Shown here piece by piece: positions 21,650-32,560 of a DNA stretch of 64,000 bases. The position numbers and the translations under genes were made by a program. The notes below the pieces were generated by a model. The model was not told where the DNA came from. It saw only the letters and a list, made by a program, of their open reading frames with translations, and ran no database searches. The stretch covers positions 1 to 64,000 of the forward strand of contig JAUCBJ010008013.1 of assembly GCA_032718475.1 (NCBI GenBank), written 5' to 3'. Every line of letters starts with the position of its first letter. Within the stretch, counting starts at the first letter, position 1. Source of the stretch: Nemertoderma westbladi. Lineage: Eukaryota; Xenacoelomorpha; Nemertodermatida; Nemertodermatidae.

Positions 21650-22045
21650 CGTGCTAAGCACGATGAACTGGAACACTGACAATTGGTCCCCTAGCGGCAG
21701 ACAGAGGAACTGTAAACGACTGTCTGTGTGTAGAATTTCTAAACTCTTGATAGACTGCATGTTTTTGTTCCATTTCATCCATGATTGACCGACTTATTAG
21801 CGTTCAAACATTCTACCCAGCCAACCACAAACAAACAAACTAATAATAACTGCAGCCTTCAGGAACCCGACCAGAGCTTCAGTGATTAAATCATGCTCAG
21901 CACGATGAACTGGAGCTCTGACAATGCACCTCCTAGCGGCAGACAGAGGAACTGTAAAAGTTTGTCTGTGTGCAGAATTTTTAAACTTGATAAACTGCAT
22001 GTGTACCAAGTTTTGCTTCCATTTCATCCATGATTGACCGACACT
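21650..22045 (+). repeat. Two direct copies of a dispersed repeat (GTGCTAAGCACGATGAACTG)
   Basis: Copies begin at about 21650 and 21885 with AAATC/ACCGTGCT.AGCACGATGAA, then CCTAGCGGCAGACAGAGGAACTGTA, GTCTGTGTG.AGAATTT and CATCCATGATTGACCGAC. They are about 235 bp apart. Two more copies or half-copies are at 29667-30060. The ATCGTGCTAAGCACGAT word is a near-palindrome. Class unknown. Confidence 0.75.
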
Positions 22046-22806
22046 AAACTACCCGCAGACAGGCGCACAAAATACTGCAATATATACACATGCTGATTCC
22101 CGACTGGTATACTGGTAATAGCTGTGCAAAACAGCTGTGTTAGAAGAAAGTTATCTTAATTTAACGATATTTTTAATGTATGGTTCACCTGCCAGCATGG
22201 ATGGTTGTTTTTAGATTGTCTTTCATTTGGCGGTCCAGTTTGGTCCATATTCGTGTAGAGTCGAGTACTATCCTATTTTTTGTTGTTTTGCACAATGTAG
22301 GCTTACAATATACTGTACATGCACGCCAGCACATACAGACATGTTAATAGAGACATGTTATGTGTGCGTTTTTAAAAAAAATCAAAGGTAAAGACGTAGG
22401 CGTCAGCTCACTGGACAAATGTAGTAATCGCAATAGGCCATCCGCCAATGCCTTACCTTATCGGGCAGTAAGCCTACGTTAGTTGCTATTGTCATTGTCG
22501 TTCAACATCATAGGCTCGCACCCTGTGATGTTATGGGAAGAAAGTAATCTTAACTTAGCGACATATTTAATTCAATTAAAATTAAAATGTTTTAAAAACC
22601 GAACTAAATTCAATATTTATTTTTACATGGAGATTTTAATATTGATATAGACGATAGACGATAGACATATCAAATTGTAGTGAATATAAGTGTGTCTGAA
22701 ACGTTTATGTAATTAATGTCAAAATATAAAACTGAAAGTAAAACGTATAATTATGTTGATTGGTTTCAATATACAGTAGATAAATAATTTTTAATTATTT
22801 TTACAG
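22046..22806. other. Intron 2 remainder
   Basis: AT-rich intron sequence with no gene or repeat unit recognised. Confidence 0.5.
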
Positions 22807-22953
22807 ATGTTTGTCGGTTTCATAGTGGTTGTAATGGTGTCCATTAATATCATCATGGGCACAGAAATTCGTCTCCCATTTTTGAAGCAGATATTTCGAA
22901 AACCGATTGGAATAATAGTGGCTGGAATTGGACAGTTCATATTTATGCCGATA
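22807..22953 (+). CDS. SLC10-family transporter, exon 3 (first membrane segments)
   Basis: Exactly 49 codons between a TTTTTACAG acceptor and a GTAAGT donor, phase 0-0 (residues 156-204). FVGFIVVVMVSINIIMGTEI is the first membrane helix and the G-T-E-I turn typical of the family. The second helix begins with RKPIGIIVAGIGQFIFMPI, matching the RRP..ViG...QF..MP signature of SLC10 proteins. The following intron 3 is about 14 kb and hosts a gene on the other strand. Confidence 0.9.
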
Positions 22954-23199
22954 GTAAGTAGACAGCTCTAATAAACAGCCTATTTCCTATAACTATGCAG
23001 TAGGCCTACAACGTACATTACAGGGTATCCCGTCATTAGTTCTAAAGTACTTTAATTCCAATCGACTACAGTTCTAAACCCAAACGTCACTTGATATAAT
23101 AAGAAACATCATTAGTTCCAATGGACATAAGTTCACTAAAATTAATTTATTTGCGGTATGTAGTATTTTTTTGTTTTTGGATGCTGATCATGATTATAG

Positions 23200-24115
23200 A
23201 TTACAAATCATAGGGCCAACATTCGAGAAAGTTTATGGTAATTTTGAATCTGCTCCCTGGGGCACAAAAAAACAAGCAGTGGAAATAAAAATCAAATTGA
23301 TTTTATGACCATGTAGGTTTTTTAGGAAGTTAACCACGAATATGACACTGAAATATATTGTACTTGTAATTGTAATTACGAATTTCTGGATCCGTGCAAA
23401 GTGCGCGTGCGGCACGACTAATAGAAGTGACACAAATTTGATATTCAAAATTCATTACCAAATCAACCTGATTTTATGACATTGGGGGTTTTCTGGGATG
23501 CTAATCACGGATATGACACTCAGAAAAATCGTATTATCTAACCAAATTCGATTTTTGGCGTTTGAAATTTTATGCTAAACTTGTTCCACCAGACAAGCAC
23601 CAAAAATGATAGTTTCGATACCACGAATTCTTTGTAACGAGTTGAATCGTGATCAGCGACCTTGAAAACCATTATAGCTTCAGAATTACCAAACCAAAGG
23701 GAAAAATTAGCAGATTTGAATTTTTGCTACCAGTACTTTTCGTTGTGGGGCACCTGAATGGGACCAAAAATGATGTTTGCATTTCCTGAAATATTATTAA
23801 ACTAGTTTCATTGTGATCAGCGACCTCGAAAACCCGTACCGGTATACTGTACTTTCAGAATTATCAAAACTTTATACAGTAGTTTGTAATTTTTTATTTG
23901 TAGGCCTAATTGTCGTCCAATGAATGATGATTGCATTACCAGAAAATATTTTAGATAAGTTTTATCGCAATCAGCGACCTCAAAAAAAACCTCAAAAAAC
24001 CTTTATACCATCAAAATTGTTTTTTTTTAGCCAATATCTAAAAAATGTATAAAATGACCCCCCCCCCCCCGGGCCAATTACGTTGTAAAACAGCCCGGGA
24101 CAGATAGGGTTAAAT
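23200..24115. mobile_element. TTAA-type element relic with repeated GATCAGCGACCT blocks
   Basis: The right end, read inverted, is TTAACCCTATCTGTCCCGGG followed by a G run (24058-24070) and GGTCATTTTA, the same plan as the 15837 element. The interior has at least three copies of (G/A)ATCAGCGACCT.GAAAACC spaced about 180 bp apart (23655, 23815, 23970) and two copies of CAAATTGATTTTATGAC..TGTAGGTTTT. The left end is not located. Confidence 0.55.
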
Positions 24116-24496
24116 GTAAATAATTTTATATAACATGACGAGGTATTAGGCAAGGAAATTGAAAAGGAAATTAAGAAGGAACATGGTGAGGAGGGGGAAT
24201 TTATATTAGTTTTACAATTTACATTCGGATTTGTATGGTACATAACTTTGCAAGTTACTAATTTCATTCATTCTCATTTTAAATCAGATTTTAAATCGGA
24301 TGCCTAATATTCGTAGGGTGTTCATTGTTTGTTTGTTGCTGGTCACTTTCACTTTAAAGCGGCAAAAAGCGCAACTTTTATGCGAAATTTCAAAGTTAGT
24401 ATAATAGGCAATAAGTATCTTATATCATTCGATAGCTTTTTTCGTGTTAAAAACGAATCTGATAACTAAACATAAGTTGATTCAGGTTGTGAGACA

Positions 24497-24780
24497 GGGG
24501 GGGGGGGGGGGGGGGGGGGGGGAACTGGATGCAAAACCCGCCTTGACGAATTAATATCCTGCCTCAATGTTAAATTCTCAATTTAGGGAAAGGAGCAGGT
24601 TATAGTGGCACGTTATTTTAACCAAAACAATAAACTAAATACAATAGAACTGGTTACAGTTTTATTTTTGAGAGTAATCAGCTATTATTTGCGTCGAATT
24701 TCCCCTGGAGAGGGATGAATTTTTATTGCGTCCATTCCCCCCCCCCCCCCCCCCCCCTATCTGCAGGTTGTGGAAAGTTA
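24497..24780 (+). mobile_element. GGAGCAGGTTA miniature element between G and C runs
   Basis: Bounded by a G run (24497-24521) and a C run (24738-24757). Contains TCAATGTTAAATTCTCAATT, AGGGAAAGGAGCAGGTTATA, TTTAACCAAAACAATAAACT and TGGTTACAGTTTTATTTTTG. Related copies: 28780-29015 (inverted), 30915-31030 (partial), 62230-62590. Confidence 0.6.
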
Positions 24781-25775
24781 TTCCGCTAAAACGCAAAAGT
24801 TTCACCCAAAGTCTACAAATTTCCATGTAGAAATTGATATAGAATTCCAAAGTCTACATTTAATGTAGACTTTGGATATACTGTATGTACTATCGATTCA
24901 AAGTCTACAAAACTTATACAGTAGTTAAGTCAAAGTTGTCAAAGTTATATTTCCAAAGTAACACTGAAGTTTATTATTAAATTGATACTTTCTTGTTGCT
25001 AATTCTTTAATAAAAGATTGAACGAAGTTCAATATGTGTTACAAAGTGTTACAAAATAAAATGAACGCACTACTACAGCATTTTAGTAATTACAGCGATT
25101 TCAATCAAATCAACCATTGGATATTAATTGAGTTTTGTTTGGAATACGCCCCACAGACACCAAGTGACACTTTTGAGTGTGTGCATTAATTTTGCTCAAA
25201 TTACGTACAAACCTTTTTTACTTCGAAGCTCTTTCAACACATATAATAAAATGTAATAATTTCGCCGGTAAAAAGTAAAATCAATGCAATACTATGGGAA
25301 ACTTTTTTCCCTGAGGAAAAAAGTACTCCTTTTCAATCAGATTTTTTGGGTATTTGTGGACGAAAAAGTATCAATTTAAGAAACAACGTTATTAATCCAT
25401 CCACCGTGTTCAGTTTGTTCCAGTTATCATTATAGATCGAAAAAATAGAAACAAACCTTTCCGGCGACATTCGTAAAACAAAAAGCGCGCCGTGTGTATT
25501 TCATCGTCTAAGTTTATAGTATAGTTTTCTGAGAAATAAATCCAAAAGCATTATTTGGCCAGGAACAAATCCACCATCGAGATCAGTTCTGGCTTTGTAT
25601 TGCTGTGATCCTCGAAACAAATGCCACCCAACACGAGAAACATCGTTGCAAATTTGATTTTTTAAGCGATTGTATTTTTTATGGTTAGAATTGGTTTCCC
25701 CTCTTGATCCTTACAATATTTTTTAACTTTTACATTACCCGTGTTTGGTTTGTCTGCATATATAGGGGGTATATT
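24781..25775. other. Intron 3, non-coding
   Basis: No gene. 24845-24910 has repeated AAAGTCTACA/TGTAGACTTTGG words that can form short hairpins. Otherwise AT-rich. Confidence 0.5.
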
Positions 25776-26191
25776 AGTGTTTAAACGGGATCAGGCTTCG
25801 GAATCGGGTTCGCGATTATCACTCTCGGGATCCCGTTTTTCGGGATCGGGAATGCAATTTTTGATTAAATTCCTTAAAATTATTAGTACAGTATATGTGG
25901 CGAGTTTTGGGTAACACTCACTTTATCTTACACTTCTGTAATATTAGTAAGATAACGTTTTATTAAAATTATTTTGCAATTGATTACTGGATGGTTTACT
26001 GACATAATAAATTCTATATAATCAAAACATTTCCGTTCTGCTGGAACTATTTATGAGACATTTAACAAATTTACTTTGCTATATATACTTCGGCATCCCG
26101 GTACAAAAAAAATGTCGGTATCAGTCTGAACGGGATTGAATTTTTCACCGGATCCCGGTTTTTCGGGATCGGGATCTCGTGTAAACACTAA
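25776..26191. mobile_element. TTAGTGTTTAAACGGGATC inverted-repeat element
   Basis: The left end TTAGTGTTTAAACGGGATC and the right end GATCTCGTGTAAACACTAA are inverted repeats with three mismatches. Inside both ends are CGGGATCCCG/TTTTTCGGGATCGGGA words. A second partial left end follows at 26200-26250, and a diverged relative is at 29480-29545. The CAGTG-like end recalls hAT-type elements, but the target duplication is unclear. Confidence 0.5.
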
Positions 26192-26290
26192 ATATATTCG
26201 TGTTTAAACGGGATCAAAATTTTCCGGATTTTCGGGATCGCGATCGTGATTGCAAGTTTGAATATTAATTTTTTGTAATTTTGTTTGTTC

Positions 26291-26836
26291 AATTACAGTC
26301 GTTGACTCAGGAAGAAACTGATGGTAAGACCGAGTCCCAGGAACTGTTTTTGCACTATCAAATCGACTTTTTAAAGATGACCGACACTGATCAATGTCAA
26401 TCTATAGCATATCTGAGTGATGTCACAGACCATGATACAACATTTGTACTGTATACGCTGTACAGCAGAAACTTATTCAATATTTGAGTTGAGGGATGAA
26501 CATCCTCATATCAATATGATGGAGTACTTTTCTGATGGCTGTGCTGGCCAGTATAAAAATTGTAAGAATTTTATTAATCTGTACCATCATGAAACTGACT
26601 TTGGCCTTAAAGCCCAATGGGATTTTTTTGCAACATCTCATGGAAAATCTTCTGCAGATGACATTGGTGTTGTTATTAAACGATCAGCATTACGGGCCTG
26701 TAAATGAGCAGATAATAAGTACAAATTCACTATATGAATTCTGTGCAAGTAATCTAAAAGTATATTCAATAGTGCAAAAACAGTTCCTGGGACTCGGTCT
26801 TACCATCAGTTTCTCCCTGAGTCAACGACTGTAATT
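26291..26836. repeat. 68-bp inverted duplication (arms 26291-26358 and 26769-26836)
   Basis: AATTACAGTCGTTGACTCAG at 26291 continues for about 68 bases. Its reverse complement ends at 26836, with one mismatch. The right arm is sense coding sequence of the pseudogene (TVPGTRSYHQFLPE...), so the left arm is an inverted copy of it placed about 410 bp upstream. Confidence 0.9.
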
Positions 26837-27169
26837 AAACTAAAACGGACTAGCATTGATGAAGAAATTTCTCACAGCTTCGGATTAAAGCAAGTAGAGG
26901 AACATAATATAAAGTTAACATCCATGGACTATGCAGCCTGTAGATACGATGAAGGGTGGTGGATTGGACTTGTGTTAGAGTGCTCTAATAAACGAACCCA
27001 CCAGGTTCTTCAGAGGCACAAACATTTTACTGGCCTCCCACCCAAGGTAGATAAATGCTGGGTTCCAAGCACCAATATCCTCCTAAAGATACAACTTCTA
27101 ATTACCAGAACACGTCGAACTTATTCAATTTCTACTAATAAATTAAAGTTAATTAGATCTCTATTATAA
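26359..27169 (+). pseudogene. Broken copy of a multicopy invertebrate protein with YFSDGCAGQYKN motif
   Basis: Segments in three frames together match one protein layout. VYAVQQKLIQYL comes first, then EYFSDGCAGQYKNCKNFINL and FFATSHGKSSADDIGVVIKR. After these come TVPGTRSYHQFLPE, then DYAACRYDEGWWIGLVLE and KCWVPSTNILLKI. From memory, proteins with SDG..QYKN, ATSHGK..CDG.G and Y.DG.WWIG are multicopy in several invertebrates and probably linked to mobile DNA; their function is not established. At least two frame changes and a stop near 26486 break this copy. It lies in intron 3 of the SLC10 gene. Confidence 0.6.
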
Positions 27170-27170
27170 A

Positions 27171-28456
27171 CTGAATTTAACTATAAAAACTACTTATTCT
27201 GAATATCTTCCCGGTTTATGTGGCTTCCATCAAAGGTCAATTAAAAAGTCAATATTTTCCTGGTTTATCTGGCTTCCCATAGGTCAATTAAAAAGACATT
27301 GAGTTTCCTGGGTTATTTGGCTTCCGGCAAAAGGGCAACCAAAAAGCCAAACTCTACCTTCCTGTAGAACATTGACGACGTGGCAGAGCTTAAGGCTGAT
27401 GAACTAAAGCTACCGGGAAATTCGTTGTCCATTCGTTTTGAGTAGTTCTTTACATCATTTTTGAACTCAACACCACCAAATTACCTGAGAAACATCTAAA
27501 TGGTCCCATATTTAGCAGTAAATTGTGAAAATTATCATATTTGTGAATTTAACACATATCGCGTTAAGTGAAATGACCAGAAAAATGCGATAATTTGAAA
27601 ATTTGTGTGATTACCATCATCAAATTTTGCATGATCATATTACCAGATGTTGTTTATATTCACACCAAAAATCAAGACCAGCAACGCTTAGCCACATCAC
27701 CAAATGATCATTTGAATTTTGTCAGTTATCGAATAATCGCAAAACTCAAATTTTTACATTTTTTCACCCATAGAGTACTTGGACTTCGTTTTGAGTCGTT
27801 ATTAATGCCATTTTCGAACGTCTAAATGTTCATATTTGTGGATTTAACACACATCGCGAAAAGCGCAACGATCGCAGGTGCTGACCGCAGAGTCGCCATT
27901 TTTAGAGGGATGTAACTTAAAGCATTTTGAGCTAATTTTTTTTTGCATTTTGCTAGATATATGGCCTATGGTGTCAGGCCCTGGATGACTTGACGTGGAA
28001 TGACCCATATCGGGTTTCATTTATGGCACTATAAGGTTGAAGAATAATTGCGGCGCGAAATGTAAAAAAAAAACACTTTTTTCAAACGCTTGTAGTTAAC
28101 GATTTAAAGAGAAAATAAAAATTCTGACTAATATCAGTAAGTCGGGAGGTAAAATCTATATGTCTGTTTTAAATTTCAAGCCTCACTTTTCAAATATCAT
28201 TACGATTTGTAGGAAAAGGTTTGTAGTTTTGTAAACATTTTGTAGGGGGGTTTCACTTGTAATTTAGTTAAGATACATTGTTAGTACCTGCTGCTGCTGG
28301 TGTGTCTACTATTTATAGCGATGAGAATTTTAACAACCTAGACTAAATTTCACTAATTATATTACTTGATGGTCGAAGAAGGAGATTCACTATTGAATTA
28401 CACTGGAACTAACATAATACATTTTATGTATATAAAATAAATATTAAGTGCGAATC
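27171..28456. other. Intron 3, non-coding
   Basis: No gene. 27220-27350 has three copies of TTTCC.GG.TTAT.TGGCTTCC.(A/G) spaced about 55 bp. 27380-27860 has two diverged copies of a block with CACATCGCG..AAGCGCAA and TTTTGAGT.GTT. Both are probably repeat relics. Confidence 0.45.
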
Positions 28457-28658
28457 TTAATTAGTTGTTAGAGGTAGAACAAATGTTGTCGACTTGGATA
28501 ATTGTTGACCTTTGAACTCTTTAAGGAATCCAACAATCTTCCCGAGGTTATTGACCCCGTCGTCCGATCTTCCGCCTTGGTAATGGTCGAGCCAGGCCGT
28601 GATGAAGTCCAGTTCCTGGTTGCTAAGTGACGTCACCAGTGGGTATGGGGGCCGACCC
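28457..28658 (-). CDS. Gamma-glutamylcyclotransferase-fold protein, exon 4 (C-terminal end)
   Basis: Acceptor TTTGCATTTAG at the high end; stop TAA at 28459-28457. It continues exon 3 in frame (phase 2) and encodes the C-terminal 66 residues: PPYPLVTSLSNQELDFITAW, then a charged helix-forming GKIVGFLKEFK and a hydrophilic end. This lies beyond the catalytic domain and has no motif I recognise. The upstream in-frame ATG (28690) belongs to the intron and is not used, because the splice join restores continuity. Confidence 0.8.
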
Positions 28659-28779
28659 CTAAATGCAAACAGCAGGGTTAGGTAATCCATGGGGATTATA
28701 ATAGATTTATTTATAGATTATGTAAAAACAATAACAATATTGTCCAACATATTATAGTTAAAGCTTTTCAGCTGATTCC

Positions 28780-29015
28780 CAAGGAGGTCCATGTTTGTTA
28801 CTTGGTTACCGTTCACAAACTAAACAAATACATTACGCTAGAACTTATCAAAGTCCCAATCAAAATCTATACAATCAAAATTCATCCCTGATTACTGTAA
28901 AAAATATAACTGTACCTAACCTGTTCTATTGTCTTTAGTTTATTGTTTTGGTTAAAATAACGTGCTACTGTAACCTGCTCCTTTCCCTAAATTGATATTT
29001 TAACATTGAGACAAA
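28780..29015 (-). mobile_element. GGAGCAGGTTA miniature element, inverted copy
   Basis: Read on the minus strand it repeats the order of 24555-24700: TCAATGTTAAAATATCAATT, AGGGAAAGGAGCAGGTTACA, ACGTTATTTTAACCAAAACA. It ends near a TCAGCTGATTCCCAAGG region. No coding content. Confidence 0.6.
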
Positions 29016-29666
29016 ATAGTAATTAGCAGGGATGTGATTTGTGTAAAGTGCAACCTGTTATAACAGCAGGGGGGTTCATTCGAGTTTGTTAGTCAAGAAG
29101 ATTGGTTATAAAAATATGTGCGAAAATATGTGTGATTCATACTCATCAAGTGGTAAATAATATTCAGGCTGTCACAGATTAAATTAGAAGATATTTTAAG
29201 AAAGTTTCCGGATTATTTAAAAGTTTCACACTGATTTTCACGGAACAAAATAAAAAAATACTGCTGAGTATTATTGTACCTATTTCGATTTTAAATGCGA
29301 GATCTTTTTTTGTTATAGCTGTCTTTCCGCCTACCAGTTTGTCCGTCAAAATTTAAGAAGACAGATAGACCAGACATATAGACAAGATTCCATAACATTA
29401 AAGATAGCGTCGAAAATGAAATCACCGACCACGAAAACCACCATATTGATAATTTTAGTTAGGTTATGTGCAGTAGTGTTCAGTCCTTTCGGTATTACCA
29501 GGACCGGGATTGCCAATACCGGGAACTCGGTTTTCGGGATTGCAATTTTGAATACATTATGTTAATGTCTTCAGTATATATTGCTGTGTTCGTATAAAAC
29601 GCAGTTTTGGCAAAATTATATCACTTTTATTCTGATACTGCTGAAACTACAGATGCTATTATAATT

Positions 29667-30070
29667 AAATCGTGCTAAGCACGATGAACTGGAGCTCTGG
29701 CAATTCGCCACCTAGCGGCACCGACCACCCAGAGGAACTATAAAAGCTCTGTGTAGAATTTCTAATTAAGCAATGCTCGTAGGTTACTACTATCAAATTT
29801 TAGATGAATCTGATGGTTGGTTCTATAATTACAGCTATTTTTACGTTTCTGTCAATTCGCCCCCTAGCTGCAGACAGAGGAACTATTGAATTATGTCTGT
29901 GTGTAGAATTTCTAAACCTTTGATAGACTACATGTGTATTATTTCAACCATGATTGATCGACTTATTAGTGTTCACTCCTTCCTGTCACACACACACACA
30001 CACACACAGCCACAAACACCCCAACAAACTAATAATAGCTGCAGGAACTCGAGGAGAGCTCCAATGCCAG
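29667..30070 (+). repeat. Further copies of the GTGCTAAGCACGATGAACTG repeat, with a CA microsatellite
   Basis: One partial copy starts at 29669; a second body starts near 29850 (GTCAATTCGCCCCCTAGC). It carries AGACTACATGTG.ATT and TGATTGATCGACTTATTAGT, as at 21760. A (CA)n run of about 11 repeats occupies 29987-30008, followed by CTGCAGGAACTCGAGGAGAG as at 21850. Confidence 0.65.
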
Positions 30071-30149
30071 TGGTAAGCCTATCAGTATGATTTAATATAA
30101 TTCCTAATAATGATGCTATGGGCTATGTATAAACTTATAATAAACCTAC

Positions 30150-30453
30150 CTATCGTCGTTGTCGTCCATGGATACCCCGTGGTATTGGTACAACATCCGG
30201 GTGGTTAAATCCCGTCCGATGTGTGAAGCGAACCAGGGTTTAGCGAAGGGCTGTACCACGTAGCCGAGACAGGCTACCCGGTAGCCGGCCGCCTCGGTGA
30301 CGTGTTGGGAGAGCTGGTCCACGGTGACCTCGGGTAGAGAGTCCGGAGGGGGTCTACTGGAGCGCATACCCAGCACCCACTCAACGGGCTGGTAGGTGGG
30401 GGTCGCCGCCAGTTTATCGAGGTAGTCTGAGTTCAAACCTGCGGCTTTCCCGC
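30150..30453 (-). CDS. Gamma-glutamylcyclotransferase-fold protein, exon 3
   Basis: Acceptor TTGTTTACAG, donor GTAGGT, 304 bp, phase 1 to phase 2 (residues 137-238). It opens with GGKAAGLNSDYLDKLAAT, which lines up with the conserved GA..NGLP..Y...L helix at the end of the GGCT fold. A proline-rich linker and a second globular-looking part (VACLGYVVQPFAKPWFASHI) follow, absent from the 188-residue human enzyme. The exon is markedly GC-richer than its introns and has no stops. Confidence 0.85.
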
Positions 30454-30689
30454 CTGTAAACAACAGTTAGTCACTAATTAGTGGAGACAGACAGTGTTGG
30501 TTCAATTGTGTAGGCTAGGCCCGCCATAATTTATGCTGTAGGAAAGCCATGGTCTGCGAATTACGAAGTGGAGAAAGTCTATAACTCTTGGAGCAAAGTC
30601 TATGATCGGTTGGTTTGGTATATGATATGACACTATTTGTTAAATTCAAGTATACACAGATCTTACACAGCGTTTGCAAGTTAGTGCAG

Positions 30690-30765
30690 AATGTATATCG
30701 GATATTAAGTTATGGATGAATAAACATTTAAATGAAAATTAACTCTGATAAAACAAAAATGATTT
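30690..30765 (+). pseudogene. Short non-LTR reverse transcriptase relic
   Basis: TGTATATCGGATATTAAGTT reads CISDIKLWMNKHLNEN and then, after a one-base shift, NSDKTKMIY. This is the L..W...N.L..N..KT....F-type motif seen after the catalytic YADD region in Jockey/CR1-like reverse transcriptases. The fragment is only about 75 bp. Confidence 0.45.
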
Positions 30766-30843
30766 ATACTGTATATTATTATCAACTTTTAAAATTTATT
30801 TATAATAAAAAATTTATTCCTGTTACCCCCGCATTCCTGTTAC

Positions 30844-31222
30844 CCCCCCCCCCCCCCCCCCCATCACAGAAAATGTTCATGTTAGTAACCATTTTAGATA
30901 CCAATGAGGGAATGGAGCAGGTTTCAGAGACGGCTTTTTCTAACCAAAACAATAAACGATGTTGTTACCAATTGAGGGAAAGGAGCAGGTTACAGAGACG
31001 GGTTTTTCTAACCAAAACAATAACCTTTGTTGTTATATCGTATGTAAAAATATCATATATGACTAGCGCTTATATCCTGCAAATAATATCCAATATGGGG
31101 GGGGGGGGGGTAACAGGAATCACTAGAGTGACGGGGGGGGGGGGGGGGGGGGGGGGTAACAGGAATGGTGGGGGGGGGGGGGGGGGGGGTGTAAATTTTT
31201 TTTTTTTTGGGGGGGGGGGGGG
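30844..31222. repeat. Cluster of G and C homopolymer runs
   Basis: A C run at 30845-30862 and four G runs between 31097 and 31222 are joined by GTAACAGGAAT words (GGTAACAGGAATCACTAGAG, GGTAACAGGAATGGTGG). Between them are two copies of AGGGAAAGGAGCAGGTTACA..AACCAAAACAATAA.C (the first diverged). The long glycine-rich plus frame across the cluster is not a gene. Confidence 0.8.
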
Positions 31223-31289
31223 TAATAGGAAAACACGCCCAACTGGCTGCTTATTATTTTGAATATACCTGAATAAGATTAAATAGAGG

Positions 31290-32115
31290 GATGAGGTTTG
31301 ATTATTAGTGTTTCAAATTAAACTTCTTATGGACGATATGGTCACAATTTTATTAGATTACTCTAAGATATCCGGTATGCAAATTAACAGTAAAAACACA
31401 AAAGTTTTTTGTTATTAACGGTAGCGGCGATATAGACAGAAGTGATTTTGTTTTTGAGTGAGTTACTGTGTCACTCTGTTTGAAATATGAAAATTTCCCA
31501 TTGAATGGGTTCCCCATTCACGGAAGATGGGGAAATTTTCATCTGTGTTTTAGTTGCAATTAGAAAGATGTGAAGTGAAGATGCCAGTAATAAATATATA
31601 TTTGTGCTAATAACTCTTAAAGAGACAGGTATTTTAGGCTTGTTTAATGAGTAGCGTATTATACTCCTGCGAAAGCTGGCTAACAAATGATTTTCGTACA
31701 ATCGATTATAGCTATTATTACTGTATGCTTAAATATTTACTAGGTGTACGCATTCTATTGAAACACCTAATAATTTATGTTTAGTAGAAGCTGGTATACC
31801 CACAGTAAAAGCTAGGATATTAAATTCTTGAAATATATTTTTGAACAAAAAAGTTTGCTAAACATGATCCGGAGTTTTTGAGATGATGGAATCTCGACCG
31901 GGCAGATGAGATTTAATAATGATGTGGAGAAGGATATTCTCGGTAGACTACGTTTGCTACATAGAGAACGGAAATAAATCCCGATTAGGAAAGTCAGCCA
32001 ATTATCATATGCGTAAACCCAACGTCCCAGATTATTTGAGAACTTCCTTCTCGCGGTTGCCGTTGTATCACACAATCTGCAAGTCAAGAAAGGGCGATGG
32101 AGCCGACAACCTAGT
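31290..32115 (+). pseudogene. Decayed non-LTR retrotransposon relic (RT end)
   Basis: Plus-strand fragments in order: MDDMVTILLDYSKISGMQIN followed by NTKVF (an RT palm-to-thumb motif with an A/M-D-D start), TPNNLCLVEAGIPTVKARIL, and VCYIENGNKSRLGKSANYHM. The order suggests an L1/CR1-like element C-terminal half. Stops and shifts are frequent, and no element ends are seen. Confidence 0.4.
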
Positions 32116-32560
32116 GTGAGACGGAAATCATGTACAACAGGAAAAACATGTTTATTTGAGTGCCAGCAAACGGAAAATCGAAGTAATCAGTTTAGCGACC
32201 TCCGCCCATATGAGAATCTATCTGTATTTTATTTTACCTGCAGAATAATATTAATCATTTGTATTTGTTTGACACTTAGTTTTTGTGAAATATGAGCAAA
32301 CGGCTTTGATTGGGATGGAATATTTAGTTCGGGTTTTGTAATGAATTACGAATATATTACTATTATATTTATATATATTTTATGTAGGATATTTTGATAT
32401 CTGAATATCGAATTGGTTATAATTTGGACGTAATACTAATACTGGTATATGTCCCGTGATGGTTTTGTATGTTAAGTTCAATATAGCAAATATACGTCAA
32501 TAAACTTAATACTACTATATTTTGATAAATTTGATTTTAGTCTACTTTACTTTGCGCCCA

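Noticed and set aside
28659-28690. Upstream ATG giving MDYLTLLFAF before GGCT-fold exon 4
   Set aside because: The CATTTAG acceptor inside this stretch joins exactly in phase to exon 3; the ATG is intronic.
30732-31262. 176-codon frame with long glycine and proline runs
   Set aside because: It is made by G and C homopolymer runs; the stretch also contains pieces of a miniature element and an RT relic.
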